In this document: one piece after another, positions 17,536-26,410 of the stretch | Layout of the letters: every line of letters starts with the position of its first letter | Numbering within the stretch: the first letter of the stretch is position 1 | Assembly (NCBI GenBank): GCA_002724245.1 | Contig: PBOG01000042.1 | Span: forward strand, 1,974 to 48,550 | Source: Planctomycetaceae bacterium | GTDB lineage: Bacteria; Planctomycetota; Planctomycetia; Pirellulales; Pirellulaceae | Reading direction: 5' to 3' | Length of the DNA stretch: 46,577 nucleotides | Notes under the pieces: generated by a model | Database searches by the model: none | The model's input: only the letters and a program-made list of their open reading frames with translations | What the model was told of the DNA's origin: nothing | Translations under genes and position numbers: made by a program

Positions 17536-18821
17536 CGTTGCGACCGATTTCACGGCGCGCGCTGTTGCGCGGGAGCGGTGTCGCTATGGCGCTTCCGCTG
17601 TTGGATTGCATGGGGCAGCGAGTGCGAGGTGCGACAGTTGCCGCAGCGCCGAAGCGGGCTGCGTTCTTTTACGTTCCCAACGGTGTGGTGCAGTCGCAGT
17701 GGAAGATTCGGGAGACCGGCGGACAGTTCACCCTGAGTCCGACGTTGCAGCCGTTGGCGCGACATCAGAAGAAGGTCGCCGTGTTTTCCGGATACGATCG
17801 GATTAAGGTGTCGGGAACCGATGGGCACGCGCAGGCCAGTACCTGCTGGCTGAGCAGCGCCGCACACGACGCGTTGTCGCCGGCAGGCTATCCTCTAGAC
17901 CGGACACTCGATCAGGTGATTGCGGATACGACCGGCAAAGAGACACCGTTTCGCTCGTTGGAATTGAGTTGCAACCCCTATCGAGACAACAGGGAGTCTG
18001 TCTACTTCGACAATATTTCCTGGTACGGGTACGGGCATGTAGCCCGGTCGCTGCGCGATCCGCAGCGTGTGTTTCAGCGGTTGTTTGAGGTTCAGCCGGA
18101 AGCGGAGAGCCGCAGCGTTCTGGATCTTGTCCTGGCAGATGCAAAATCGTTCGGGCCGCGTCTGGGGCGTGCGGATCGTCGCAAGCTGGACGAATACATG
18201 CAAGCGGTGCGAACCGTGGAAGCACAAATTTCGCGTTTGCAGACGCGTCGTGACGTGGTTGAGCGGTTGCGGCCGGAGCGGCCCGCGACGCCCTGGCCGG
18301 AGATGCGCCGCGATGAATATATCCAGCTCATGGGCGATTTGATGATCCTGGCGTTGCGGACCGATTTAACACGGGTGACGACCATGATGGTCGCGCCTGA
18401 GCGTTGGGGGACGCCGCAAACAGTGGAAGGTGTGTTTACGCAACCGATTGTTCATCACAGCATGACACACGAGCAGGGGAATCCTGAGGTGAGCCGGAAA
18501 TTGGCGCTGCTGGATCGGTTCCACGTGGAGCAATTCGCCCAGTTGGTCGGCAAGATGGACGCCGTGGAGGAGGGGGCCGGCACGCTGCTGGACAGTCTCC
18601 TGTTTACCTTCGGGTCTGGTTTGAGCAGCGGCAAAACACACGTCTATTCCGATTTGCCGGTGGTCATTGCTGGGGGCGGACAGGGGGCGCTCACCACGGG
18701 CCGCCATCAAAGAGCGGCGGAGGGGACACCGGTAGGTAATCTTTGGTTGGCCGTCGCCCAGGCGATGGGCTGTCCAACAAGGCGGTTTGGCGACAGCAAT
18801 GCAATAGCGCCGCTGGCGTGA
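17532..18821 (+). CDS. DUF1552 domain-containing protein, Tat-type leader
   Basis: The product is 429 aa. ATG 17532 overlaps the upstream TGA (ATGA at 17532-17535), so translation is probably coupled to the DUF1592 gene. The leader ISRRALLRGSGVAMALPLLD contains the Arg pair at 7-8. Family features are AFFYVPNGVVQSQW, SGYDRIK, QASTCWLS, a central helical part (RKLDEYMQAVRTVEAQIS) and the C-terminal FGSGLSSGKTHVYSDLPVVIAGG segment. It is the partner of the preceding gene and a paralogue of the protein at 6600-7916. Its biochemical role is unknown; export with folded cofactor is suggested by the Tat-type leader. Confidence 0.9.
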   Translation: MTLRPISRRALLRGSGVAMALPLLDCMGQRVRGATVAAAPKRAAFFYVPNGVVQSQWKIRETGGQFTLSPTLQPLARHQKKVAVFSGYDRIKVSGTDGHAQASTCWLSSAAHDALSPAGYPLDRTLDQVIADTTGKETPFRSLELSCNPYRDNRESVYFDNISWYGYGHVARSLRDPQRVFQRLFEVQPEAESRSVLDLVLADAKSFGPRLGRADRRKLDEYMQAVRTVEAQISRLQTRRDVVERLRPERPATPWPEMRRDEYIQLMGDLMILALRTDLTRVTTMMVAPERWGTPQTVEGVFTQPIVHHSMTHEQGNPEVSRKLALLDRFHVEQFAQLVGKMDAVEEGAGTLLDSLLFTFGSGLSSGKTHVYSDLPVVIAGGGQGALTTGRHQRAAEGTPVGNLWLAVAQAMGCPTRRFGDSNAIAPLA

Positions 18822-18910
18822 CACGCGACCCGGCGGGTGGGGCGTCCTGGCTTATTTCGAGTATACTGCGCCATCGATAGCTGCATTATTTCAACAACGG
18901 CAGGTACGTC

Positions 18911-21900
18911 ATGCGACTCTGTTTGAGCTATGGTCTTCTTTCACTGGTGTTGGCAGGTCATGGAGCCCATCGTTGCCTGGGGCAGGAGCCGCATCGATTC
19001 GACCAGGTGGTCGCGCCAATTCTGGCCAACCACTGCCTGGAATGTCACCGCGGGGCGGACGCCAAAGGTGGACTCGATTTGTCCCAGCGGGATGAAGCCC
19101 TCCGGGGCGGTGAGAGCGGACCGGCATGGCGGCCAGGAAAACCACTGGAAAGCTTGTTGTGGGAACGGGTTGCAAGTGGGGAGATGCCTCCCAGGAAACC
19201 ACTCCCGGAGAAAACCAAGGAGGTGTTACGGAAATGGATCCAGGACGGTGCCCCCTGGGGAACGAATCCAATTGACCCGTTTCGTTTTACTAACGAGAGT
19301 CGCGCAGGGCTGGACTGGTGGTCATTGCAGCCATTGCGCGACCCGCGGGTCCCCGCCGTAAAGACCCGAGATCGGGTTCGGAATCCGGTCGACGCCTTTA
19401 TTCTGGCGAAATTGGAGGCGGAACAGCTGGGGTTCTCAGAAGACGCCAGCCCACGTCAGTTGATCAGGCGTCTGTATCTTGATTTGATTGGATTGCCGCC
19501 CACGCCAGAGGCGGTGGCGAAGTTTGTTGAGGATCCGAGCGATGTGGCCTACGCCGCAGTGGTAGATCGTTTACTGGATTCCAGTCACTACGGGGAACGC
19601 TGGGGCCGTCACTGGCTGGATGTCGCACGTTTTGGTGAGAGTGACGGTTTTGAACGGAACGGGCCACGTAATCATCTTTGGCACTACCGCGATTGGGTGA
19701 TTGACGCGTTCAACGCGGATATGCCTTATGACGAATTTGCCCGCCTGCAGATCGCGGGTGACGTGCTGCGGAACAATGCGCCAAGCGGCCTGGCGGCCGT
19801 GGGGTTCTGGGTTGCGGGCGTCCATAACACGGTGGTCGGTGGCAGCGAATTCATGAAGCGGGTGGCCCGTGAAGATGAATTGGAAGAAATGGTGGGAGCA
19901 CTGGGCCAGACGTTCGTCGGCCTTACTTTCAACTGTAGCCGCTGCCACGATCACAAATTTGACCCGATTCGCCAACGCGAGTATTACCGGCTTACCGCTG
20001 CTATTTCGGGGGTCAGGCATGGTGAAAAAGAGGCGGTGGAGACACGTTTTCGTGACCAGATATCCGCTCTTGAGAAGGAACTCGATGCGCTCAATGGCGT
20101 CGTGAACAGACTGGAGAAGAAGGCGCGTCAAACAGTCCTGGCGGTACGCAAGAAAGAAGGCCAGAAACGAACGGTGCCTCCGCGGCCTTATGCGCGGTGG
20201 GAGTTCGAGTCGGATCTTAAAGACAGTCTGGGTGCGCTGCACGGCACTGCGCATGGATCCGCACGGGTTGAGAATGGTGCCCTGGTGCTTGGTGAGGAAA
20301 GTTATGTTGAGACAGCGACGTTGCCGACGGATGTCAAAGAGAAGACGCTGGAATCCTGGGTGCTGTTGGCCAATTTGAAACAGCGCGGTGGCTCGGCGCT
20401 CACGCTTCAGACCCGCAGCGGACTCGTGTTTGACGCGATTGTGTTTGGTGAACGCGAGGCAGGACAGTGGATGGCCGGTAGTGATGGGTTTGTACGCACC
20501 AAATCGTTTGCTGCTCCCGTAGAGACGACAGGCACCAAAGAGCCGGTACATTTTGCCATCGTGTATCAGGCAGATGGCACGATCACCGGTTACCGGAACG
20601 GCGTGCCGTACGGGAAACCGTACAAGAGTTCCGGTCTTCAACGATACAAAGCGGGTGACAGTACTGTCCTTTTTGGCTTGCGGCACAAACCGCCGGTTGG
20701 CCCGAATCGGTATTTGAGCGGAAAGATCTTGCGTGCCCAGTTGCATCTGAAAGCCTTGTCTCCGGCAGCGATTGCCGCTTCGGCGGGCGTGGAAAGCGAC
20801 TATGTCGCTGAGGAGGAACTCGTGGCGGCGCTGGCGCCGGCCGAACGTGGGCAACGTCGTGAGTTGGTGAAGCGACGTGCGGCGCTAGTGAAGCGGAAGA
20901 CGGAACTGCAATCCAATAGCAAGGTCAAGTTCTATACCGTGGCCCCGGGGAATCCCGGGACGACGTATTTTCTTCCTCGCGGTGACGTCATGAAGCGAGG
21001 CGAGGTGATGACGCCCGGTGCGGTGCGCGCAGTTCAGGGAGTGACGGCTGATTTTGGGCTGGCTGCAGACTCGACCGATGCGGCGCGGCGCGTGCGTTTG
21101 GCATCTTGGATTGCGGGTGACAAGAATCCGTTGTTCCCGCGGGTGATGGTGAATCGGCTCTGGCATTACCACTTTGGGACCGGGATCGTGGAGACGCCGA
21201 ATGACTTTGGCTTCAACGGAGGACGCCCGAGTCACCCGGAGCTGCTCGATTGGCTGGCGATTACGCTGCGACAAGGCGGCTACCGCCTGAAATCGGTACA
21301 CCGTGTGATCGTAACGTCCTCAGCCTATCGGCAGGCATCGAAATTTCGTCAAACGGCCCATGAACGGGATGCGGGGAACCGTTTGCTGTGGAGAAAGTCG
21401 CCCCGACGCATTGAAGCCGAGGTCTTGCGTGATTCGATCCTGGCGGTTGCCGGCAAATTAAATCTACAGGCAGGTGGTCCGGGGTTTGTGGACGTCTCGA
21501 TCACTCCGAACAACGGTACGACGTATTATGAACCGCTCGACAAAGAGGACGACCAGTTGCACCGACGAACGGTGTATCGTTTCTGGCCACGGGGTGGCCG
21601 CAGCGCATTGTTGGACACGTTTGATTGTCCCGATCCGTCGTCCACAGCGCCGCGCCGCACCGTCACCACGACTCCGTTGCAGGCGTTGAGCCTCTTGAAC
21701 AATAGCTTTGTTTTGCGGATGGCAGGCCATTTGGGAGAACGGGTTGGGCGAGAGGCGGGGGCCAACGCCGGGGAACAAGTGCGACGTGCTTACGAACTGA
21801 CACTGGGCCGGCGACCGGACGCGGAAGAAGAGCTGTTGGCAATTAAACTGGTGGAGCGTCATGGAGCCGCGGCACTGGGTCGCGCGTTGTTTAACAGCAA

Positions 21901-21922
21901 CGAATTCGTGGTGTCGCAGTAG
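18911..21922 (+). CDS. PSCyt1/DUF1549/DUF1553 surface protein with internal LamG-like domain
   Basis: The product is 1003 aa with a Sec signal peptide at 1-24. The PSCyt1 cytochrome domain has CLECH at 42-46 and the usual MPPRKPLPEKTKEVLRKWI end. DUF1549 spans about 150-365 (NPVDAFILAKLEAEQLGF, HYGERWGRHWLDVARFGESD, CSRCHDHKFDPI with a second CxxCH at 342-346). A charged coiled-coil-like segment follows (about 375-415), then a LamG/concanavalin-like domain at about 425-610 (ARWEFESDLKDSLGALHG to the FLSGKIL region). A second charged helix leads into DUF1553 at about 720-990 (NPLFPRVMVNRLWHYHFGTG, DTFDCPDPSSTAPRRTVTTT). Such proteins are thought to be surface electron-transfer or carbohydrate-related proteins; no activity is proven. 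A DUF1501 gene follows after 49 bases. Confidence 0.92.
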   Translation: MRLCLSYGLLSLVLAGHGAHRCLGQEPHRFDQVVAPILANHCLECHRGADAKGGLDLSQRDEALRGGESGPAWRPGKPLESLLWERVASGEMPPRKPLPEKTKEVLRKWIQDGAPWGTNPIDPFRFTNESRAGLDWWSLQPLRDPRVPAVKTRDRVRNPVDAFILAKLEAEQLGFSEDASPRQLIRRLYLDLIGLPPTPEAVAKFVEDPSDVAYAAVVDRLLDSSHYGERWGRHWLDVARFGESDGFERNGPRNHLWHYRDWVIDAFNADMPYDEFARLQIAGDVLRNNAPSGLAAVGFWVAGVHNTVVGGSEFMKRVAREDELEEMVGALGQTFVGLTFNCSRCHDHKFDPIRQREYYRLTAAISGVRHGEKEAVETRFRDQISALEKELDALNGVVNRLEKKARQTVLAVRKKEGQKRTVPPRPYARWEFESDLKDSLGALHGTAHGSARVENGALVLGEESYVETATLPTDVKEKTLESWVLLANLKQRGGSALTLQTRSGLVFDAIVFGEREAGQWMAGSDGFVRTKSFAAPVETTGTKEPVHFAIVYQADGTITGYRNGVPYGKPYKSSGLQRYKAGDSTVLFGLRHKPPVGPNRYLSGKILRAQLHLKALSPAAIAASAGVESDYVAEEELVAALAPAERGQRRELVKRRAALVKRKTELQSNSKVKFYTVAPGNPGTTYFLPRGDVMKRGEVMTPGAVRAVQGVTADFGLAADSTDAARRVRLASWIAGDKNPLFPRVMVNRLWHYHFGTGIVETPNDFGFNGGRPSHPELLDWLAITLRQGGYRLKSVHRVIVTSSAYRQASKFRQTAHERDAGNRLLWRKSPRRIEAEVLRDSILAVAGKLNLQAGGPGFVDVSITPNNGTTYYEPLDKEDDQLHRRTVYRFWPRGGRSALLDTFDCPDPSSTAPRRTVTTTPLQALSLLNNSFVLRMAGHLGERVGREAGANAGEQVRRAYELTLGRRPDAEEELLAIKLVERHGAAALGRALFNSNEFVVSQ

Positions 21923-21971
21923 TTAGGCATGAGGAAGCCCTTTTGGGTATACATTTTTCTGGGAAGTGGCG

Positions 21972-23381
21972 ATGTATCAAGGCAAACGAAGGGATTTCTT
22001 TCATTGGGGTGCACAAGGGATCGCCGCTACGGCGTTGCTTTCCTTACTGGAAGGCGATGGTGTAGTTCAGGGAGCGACGACGACTCATCCTGTCCGGGCG
22101 AAGCGGGCGATCCATATTTGTTTGATTGGCGGCATGAGCCATGTTGACTCTTTTGATTACAAGCCCGAGTTGGTGAAGTACCACGGCAAACCGCTCGGTG
22201 CTAGTGAGAAGCCGGATATCTTTTTTGGCCAGGTTGGTTTGCTGCGGCAGCATGACTGGGAGTTCAAGCAACGCGGGAATAGCGGGCTGTGGATCTCGGA
22301 AATGTGGCCTCACATTGCGGAGCAGGCAGACGATTTGACACTGTTGCGGTCGATGGTGTCCGATTCTGCGAACCATACCCCCGCGTTGTTTGTGCAGAAC
22401 AGCGGTTTTCAATTTAACGGGTTTCCTTCGTTGGGGAGCTGGTTGTCGTATGGAATGGGGACCGAAACAGAGGCGTTACCGGCGTACGTGGTCCTACCTG
22501 ATTCTCGCGGGGGTCCGAACGGCGGGGCGTCGAACTGGACGAATGGTTTTCTTCCGGCCCAGCATCAGGGGGTCGTTTTGAGTGGCGGTGATCAGCCCGT
22601 GCGAGACCTGTTTCCAGCCAGAGCCATCGATCGTGTGGAGGAGGCCGAGACACGTGAGTTTCTGCGTCTTGTGAACCGGAAACATTTGGCCCAGGCGGGG
22701 CAGGATGCTGCGTTGGCGGCACGCGTGCGGAGCTATGAACTGGCGGCGCAGATGCAGATGTCGGTTCCGGAAGTCAGTGATCTTGCCGGTGAGACGGCAG
22801 CGACACGCGAAATGTACGGTGTGGATGATACGCAGACGGCAGACGCGGGGCGCCGGTGTTTGCTAGGCAGAAGGCTGTTGGAACGGGGTGTGCGGTTCGT
22901 CCAGATTTATTCGGGTGGGCCGATTGCTGGTAACCCTCGGGCCAGTTGGGACGCCCACGAGAGTGTGAAACAGAACCATTCTTTTGAGGCTGGCCGTATC
23001 GATAAACCGGTGGCAGCGCTGTTGCGAGATCTCAAACAACGTGGCATGCTCGCGGAAACACTGGTTCTCTTCACGACGGAGTTTGGACGGACGCCATTTG
23101 CGCAATCGGCGGCGAACCAGGTCGGTCCGGGACGTGACCATAACCGGTATGGGTTTTCTTGCTGGATGGCGGGTGCGGGTCTGAAACCCGGAACCTCGTA
23201 TGGAGCGACCGATGACATCGGCTGGAAGGCGGTGGAAAATCCGATGCCGTGGCATGATTTCCACGCGACCATTCTGCATTTGTTCGGAATCGACCATGAA
23301 AAACTTACATTTTATCACAATGGGATCCGGCGCCGGCTCACGAACGTTCATGGAGAGGTGGCGGATGAGATTTTTGCCTGA
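21972..23381 (+). CDS. DUF1501 domain-containing protein
   Basis: The product is about 469 aa. ATG 21972 is preferred to GTG 21966 because GGGAAG at 21961-21966 then sits five bases upstream. The leader GKRRDFFHWGAQGIAATALL holds an Arg pair. Family marks are IHICLIGGMSHVDSFDYKPE (usually FxxGGxSHxDxFDPKP), RSMVSDSANHTPALFVQNSG, LVLFTTEFGRTPFAQS, GPGRDHNRYGFSCWMAGAG and the end LTNVHGEVADEIFA. It forms the standard module with the preceding PSCyt1 protein. An SGNH hydrolase gene follows 60 bases later. A DUF1501 reaction has not been established. Confidence 0.92.
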   Translation: MYQGKRRDFFHWGAQGIAATALLSLLEGDGVVQGATTTHPVRAKRAIHICLIGGMSHVDSFDYKPELVKYHGKPLGASEKPDIFFGQVGLLRQHDWEFKQRGNSGLWISEMWPHIAEQADDLTLLRSMVSDSANHTPALFVQNSGFQFNGFPSLGSWLSYGMGTETEALPAYVVLPDSRGGPNGGASNWTNGFLPAQHQGVVLSGGDQPVRDLFPARAIDRVEEAETREFLRLVNRKHLAQAGQDAALAARVRSYELAAQMQMSVPEVSDLAGETAATREMYGVDDTQTADAGRRCLLGRRLLERGVRFVQIYSGGPIAGNPRASWDAHESVKQNHSFEAGRIDKPVAALLRDLKQRGMLAETLVLFTTEFGRTPFAQSAANQVGPGRDHNRYGFSCWMAGAGLKPGTSYGATDDIGWKAVENPMPWHDFHATILHLFGIDHEKLTFYHNGIRRRLTNVHGEVADEIFA

Positions 23382-23441
23382 TTTCTGCGCGTGATACGGC
23401 GGATTCAGCAATGGCACGGTAGTTTGTTCAGGAGAGATGGA

Positions 23442-24431
23442 ATGCAAAATGTTGCACGTGCACGAAGTCAACGTCGACGCGCGACGGCGTTGTGGGCGGT
23501 GGGAATGTTCCTGGTGGTTTCGTATGGAAATACTGCCGCCGCCGCTGCGTTTCCCCTGAAAAGCAAGAGAGTGCTGTTCCTGGGCGATTCGATTACGCAT
23601 GCCGGCGGCTACATAGCGTGGATTGAAACGCAATGCCGACTGCAAGGAATGGACCCACTCCCCGATTTCATCAATGTGGGGCTAAGTAGTGAAACGTGTA
23701 CTGGCTTGTCGGAGCCGGATCATCCGTTTCCGCGGCCGGACATTCATGAACGGCTCGATCGGGCGCTCCAACAGGTTCAGCCCGATGTGGTGGTTGCGTG
23801 TTACGGAATGAACGACGGGATCTATTATCCGTTCTCAGAGGGGCGGTTCAGAGCGTACCAGCAGGGGATCGGACGGTTAATTGAGAAGGGGCATGACGCG
23901 GGAGCGAAGCTTGTGTTGATGACGCCGCCTCCGTTTGATGCGGTTCCGCTGCGGCAGCAGAAGGGAAAACTCAAGCCAGCGGGGGAGGAGAAATACGCGT
24001 GGTTTGCGATTTATGAACATTACGACCGCGAGGTGATCTCGCGGTATGCGCGCTGGATTCTTGAACAAAAGGATCGTGTCGCGATGGTGGTTGACCTGCA
24101 TTCGCCATTGACCAGGCACCTTGTTGAACAACGGAAGCTAGATCCCCGTTACACGTTAGCTCCGGACGGTGTGCACCCCAATCCACTCGGTCAACGGATC
24201 ATTGGCGAGACCTTGTTGCGGGCCTGGGGAGTCGCCGAAATCAAAGAACCCGGCGCGAAGCTGTCGTCGATCATGCAACGGCGGATGGAGTTGTTGCACG
24301 ACGCGTGGTTGACCTCGGTGGGGCACAAAAGACCCGGAGTTAAAAAAGGGTTGCCAATGGAGGCCGCGAGGAAACAGGCGGCGTCGTTGCTGGAGCAGGC
24401 ATTGCCGTTGATTGCGGAACGCCTTGACTAA
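23442..24431 (+). CDS. SGNH/GDSL-family hydrolase, exported
   Basis: The product is about 329 aa from ATG 23442, with GGAGAG just upstream; the frame is open from 23391 but that stretch has no leader. The N-terminus is basic (SQRRRATALW) followed by a hydrophobic segment ending near residue 37, a long signal peptide or anchor. SGNH blocks are visible: FLGDSITHAGG with nucleophile Ser 50, NVGLSSETCTG (block II Gly), CYGMNDG with Asn 124, and DGVHPNPLGQRI with Asp 242 and His 245. The likely reaction is ester hydrolysis, for example deacetylation of a glycan. It is third in the plus-strand unit after the PSCyt1 and DUF1501 genes, which suggests action on the same material. Confidence 0.9.
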   Translation: MQNVARARSQRRRATALWAVGMFLVVSYGNTAAAAAFPLKSKRVLFLGDSITHAGGYIAWIETQCRLQGMDPLPDFINVGLSSETCTGLSEPDHPFPRPDIHERLDRALQQVQPDVVVACYGMNDGIYYPFSEGRFRAYQQGIGRLIEKGHDAGAKLVLMTPPPFDAVPLRQQKGKLKPAGEEKYAWFAIYEHYDREVISRYARWILEQKDRVAMVVDLHSPLTRHLVEQRKLDPRYTLAPDGVHPNPLGQRIIGETLLRAWGVAEIKEPGAKLSSIMQRRMELLHDAWLTSVGHKRPGVKKGLPMEAARKQAASLLEQALPLIAERLD

Positions 24432-24434
24432 AGC

Positions 24435-24465
24435 TCGCAACGGAACCTCGCAACGGAACCTTGCG
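24435..24465 (+). terminator. Tandem 13-bp repeat and short hairpin between convergent genes
   Basis: TCGCAACGGAACC occurs twice head to tail (24435-24447 and 24448-24460). The second copy with the following bases forms a small stem, CGCAA (24449-24453) with TTGCG (24461-24465), loop of seven. It lies just after the SGNH stop codon and before the end of the convergent DUF1501 gene. No T-run follows, so a terminator role is tentative. Confidence 0.3.
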
Positions 24466-24486
24466 GGAGCGCGTCCAGCAGCAGGC

Positions 24487-25833
24487 TCAGAGCAGTTCCG
24501 AAATTGCGGACGCGCCTGCTGGGAGCAAGTAATGCGGGCGGCCAGAATAGTCCGGGAACTGCAATGTGGCCGGTACGCCCAGGACGTGGAAGAGGGTTGC
24601 CATCAGGTCCTTGGGCTGGACCGGGCTGGAGGTCGGGAACTCGCCACGCGCTGAAGAGGTGCCGACAACTTGTCCCATCTGCAATCCGCCGCCAGCGAGA
24701 GCCAGGGTGGACAGCCCGGGCCAATGGTCGCGCCCCCCGAATGCGTTGATTTTTGGCGTGCGGCCAAAGTCGCCAGTCAAAACGAGGAGGATGTTCTTGT
24801 CCAGGCCACGTTCCGCAACGTCTTCCAGAAAAACAGCGAGCGCGTGATCGAGGGGAGGGCAGATTGCCTGGAGCTGTTGGCCCATGGGGGGGGCGGCTGG
24901 TTGGCTAGGACCGAGGTGCATGTCCCAGGCAAAAGGGGTTTTGGCCGGTTGGGGCGCCCAGCCATACGTTAAAGTCACAAAGCCGCAGCCGGCTTCACAG
25001 AGACGCCGTGCGGTAAGAAGTTGTTCACCCAGGCCGCCGCCATACCGGGCGCGGAGAGATGGGGTTTCCTGGGTCAGGTCGAATACGTCACGCGTTTTCC
25101 CAAGGATAAGGTCGGTTGCCTGTTGTTCGAATGCGTCCATGCCAGCCATCGCATCGGTTTGGTCCAGGTCCCGGCGCAGACGGTCCAGCTGGTGCAGCAG
25201 CCCGCGACGGTTTGCCAGGTGTTTGGGATCAACAGACAAGTTGAGGTTCCTTCGCGTACCACCCGCGACATCGAAGGGCGCGTTGGCGCGACCCAGCCAG
25301 AGCGGCTGGTCAAAGTCGAAACTCACGGTTGGTTTCAGCCGAACAAATGTCGGAATCCGTGTGCGAGGATGATTGGTGCCACGCACACGCGACGCGATGG
25401 CTCCGAAGGCAGGTTTGGTCTGTTGTTTGGAGCCGGCGGGGTTATCGTTGGCGGTGAGGACATAATGCGACGCGCCCAGATGGTCGGGATTGGTGTGGTG
25501 GAAAGAGCGTACGACCGCCATGCGATCGGCGCAGCCGGCAAGCCCGGGAAACAGCCCGCCGAATTCGACGCCGGGCAATCGTGTGGAGACCGCTCCGATC
25601 ATACTGCGGTAGTCAGCGGGCGCCTCCATCTTGGGGTCAAATGTCTCCAGATGGGGCGCACCACCCTGGAGCCAGACCCACACGACTGAGGTTTCAGGCG
25701 GGAACACTCGACCGGATGCCTGAGAACGCGCACGTAACAGATCCGAGAGGCCGATGCCCGCGGCGCCGAGGCTCCCTATCTGCATCGCGCTACGGCGGCT
25801 GATGTGCCGCGCTCCCGGGCGAACATGCTGCAT
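24487..25833 (-). CDS. DUF1501 domain-containing protein without adjacent cytochrome partner
   Basis: The product is 448 aa from ATG 25833. The leader HISRRSAMQIGSLGAAGIGL has the Arg pair at 13-14. Marks are WLQGGAPHLETFDPKMEAPA, RSFHHTNPDHLGASHYVLT, LLVLTGDFGRTPKIN, GRDHWPGLSTLALAGGGLQM and the PVQPKDLMATLFHVLGV end. It belongs to the same subtype as the truncated gene at the window start (GRDHW with a P.DL.AT..H.LG end), not the GRDHN subtype of the other DUF1501 genes here. No PSCyt1 gene lies next to it on its strand. The upstream neighbours are the palindrome and gene relic at 25941-26094. Confidence 0.9.
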   Translation of the reverse strand: MQHVRPGARHISRRSAMQIGSLGAAGIGLSDLLRARSQASGRVFPPETSVVWVWLQGGAPHLETFDPKMEAPADYRSMIGAVSTRLPGVEFGGLFPGLAGCADRMAVVRSFHHTNPDHLGASHYVLTANDNPAGSKQQTKPAFGAIASRVRGTNHPRTRIPTFVRLKPTVSFDFDQPLWLGRANAPFDVAGGTRRNLNLSVDPKHLANRRGLLHQLDRLRRDLDQTDAMAGMDAFEQQATDLILGKTRDVFDLTQETPSLRARYGGGLGEQLLTARRLCEAGCGFVTLTYGWAPQPAKTPFAWDMHLGPSQPAAPPMGQQLQAICPPLDHALAVFLEDVAERGLDKNILLVLTGDFGRTPKINAFGGRDHWPGLSTLALAGGGLQMGQVVGTSSARGEFPTSSPVQPKDLMATLFHVLGVPATLQFPDYSGRPHYLLPAGASAISELL

Positions 25834-25940
25834 GGCAGATTCTGGAAACGGAAGAGACTTGGCGACGGGAAACAGGGACGCGCCGGACGACAGACGCCTG
25901 AACGCCTGTCTGCAATGGTAGCTGCTGGGAAGTGGTGCGC

Positions 25941-25980
25941 CCAGGCAGAAGCCCCGCGTGGCAGCGGGGCTTCTGCCTGG
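25941..25980. repeat. Perfect 17-bp inverted repeat with 6-base loop
   Basis: CCAGGCAGAAGCCCCGC (25941-25957) and its exact reverse complement (25964-25980) flank the loop GTGGCA. It ends three bases from the stop codon of the relic reading frame at 25984. There is no T-run on either side, so it is not a classic intrinsic terminator, though it could stop transcription or protect RNA ends as a stable hairpin. Confidence 0.85.
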
Positions 25981-25983
25981 CGT

Positions 25984-26094
25984 TCAATCGATCTCCCAAC
26001 CCTTCCGGTAGACTGGGTGAATGAACTGGTCGGCATCGGGACAGTTGTGGGCTCGCATGTTTTCGCCGTCCCAGTCCAGGTGCTGTTGCGTTCC
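25984..26094 (-). pseudogene. C-terminal relic of a Gfo/Idh/MocA-type oxidoreductase (probable)
   Basis: The last about 36 codons before the stop at 25984 read HLDWDGENMRAHNC then DADQFIHPVYRKGWEID. This matches the typical end of planctomycete Gfo/Idh/MocA-family dehydrogenases (LxWDxxNxxxTNxPEAxxxxxxxYRxGW). Upstream of it no dehydrogenase sequence is recognisable in any frame: no Rossmann GxGxxG and no EKP motif. I infer a decayed or deleted gene of which only the 3' end remains. An annotation program might call a short hypothetical protein 26295-25984 here. The assignment rests on recall of the family ending, not on an alignment. Confidence 0.5.
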
Positions 26095-26410
26095 CGGGTT
26101 GGGAATCGAAGATCCGCCGTCGTCCAAGATACCACAGGCAGGCGACGGGCCGCCGCGTGCTGCAAAGACAACCTGGTCAGATGGCGGAATGTGAAAAGCT
26201 TCGTCGCACATTTCGGTGGCAGGCACGGTTGACCTGACGGCTCTTCGACGGACGACGGGTGGTAACCGGAAAGTCGCCCAGGAGAGTTGCCGCAACGCGA
26301 AAACTTTGCGTCAGGATTGTGTGTGCTTGCCAGGCCAGCCGAGAGGTGGCAGGGGGATTGGGGCAAGCATCTGGATGCGCCAGCAAACGCGACTTTCAGG
26401 TGCGCCGTGG

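Larger units (their letters stand above)
25834..26410. other. Gene-poor stretch holding a palindrome and a gene relic
   Basis: About 580 bases between the DUF1501 gene and the SRPBCC gene, both on the minus strand. It contains the 40-base palindrome at 25941-25980 and the short coding remnant at 25984-26094, listed separately. A 103-codon frame (26295 to 25984, minus) covers the remnant, but its first about 60 residues look like no known family. Confidence 0.6.
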
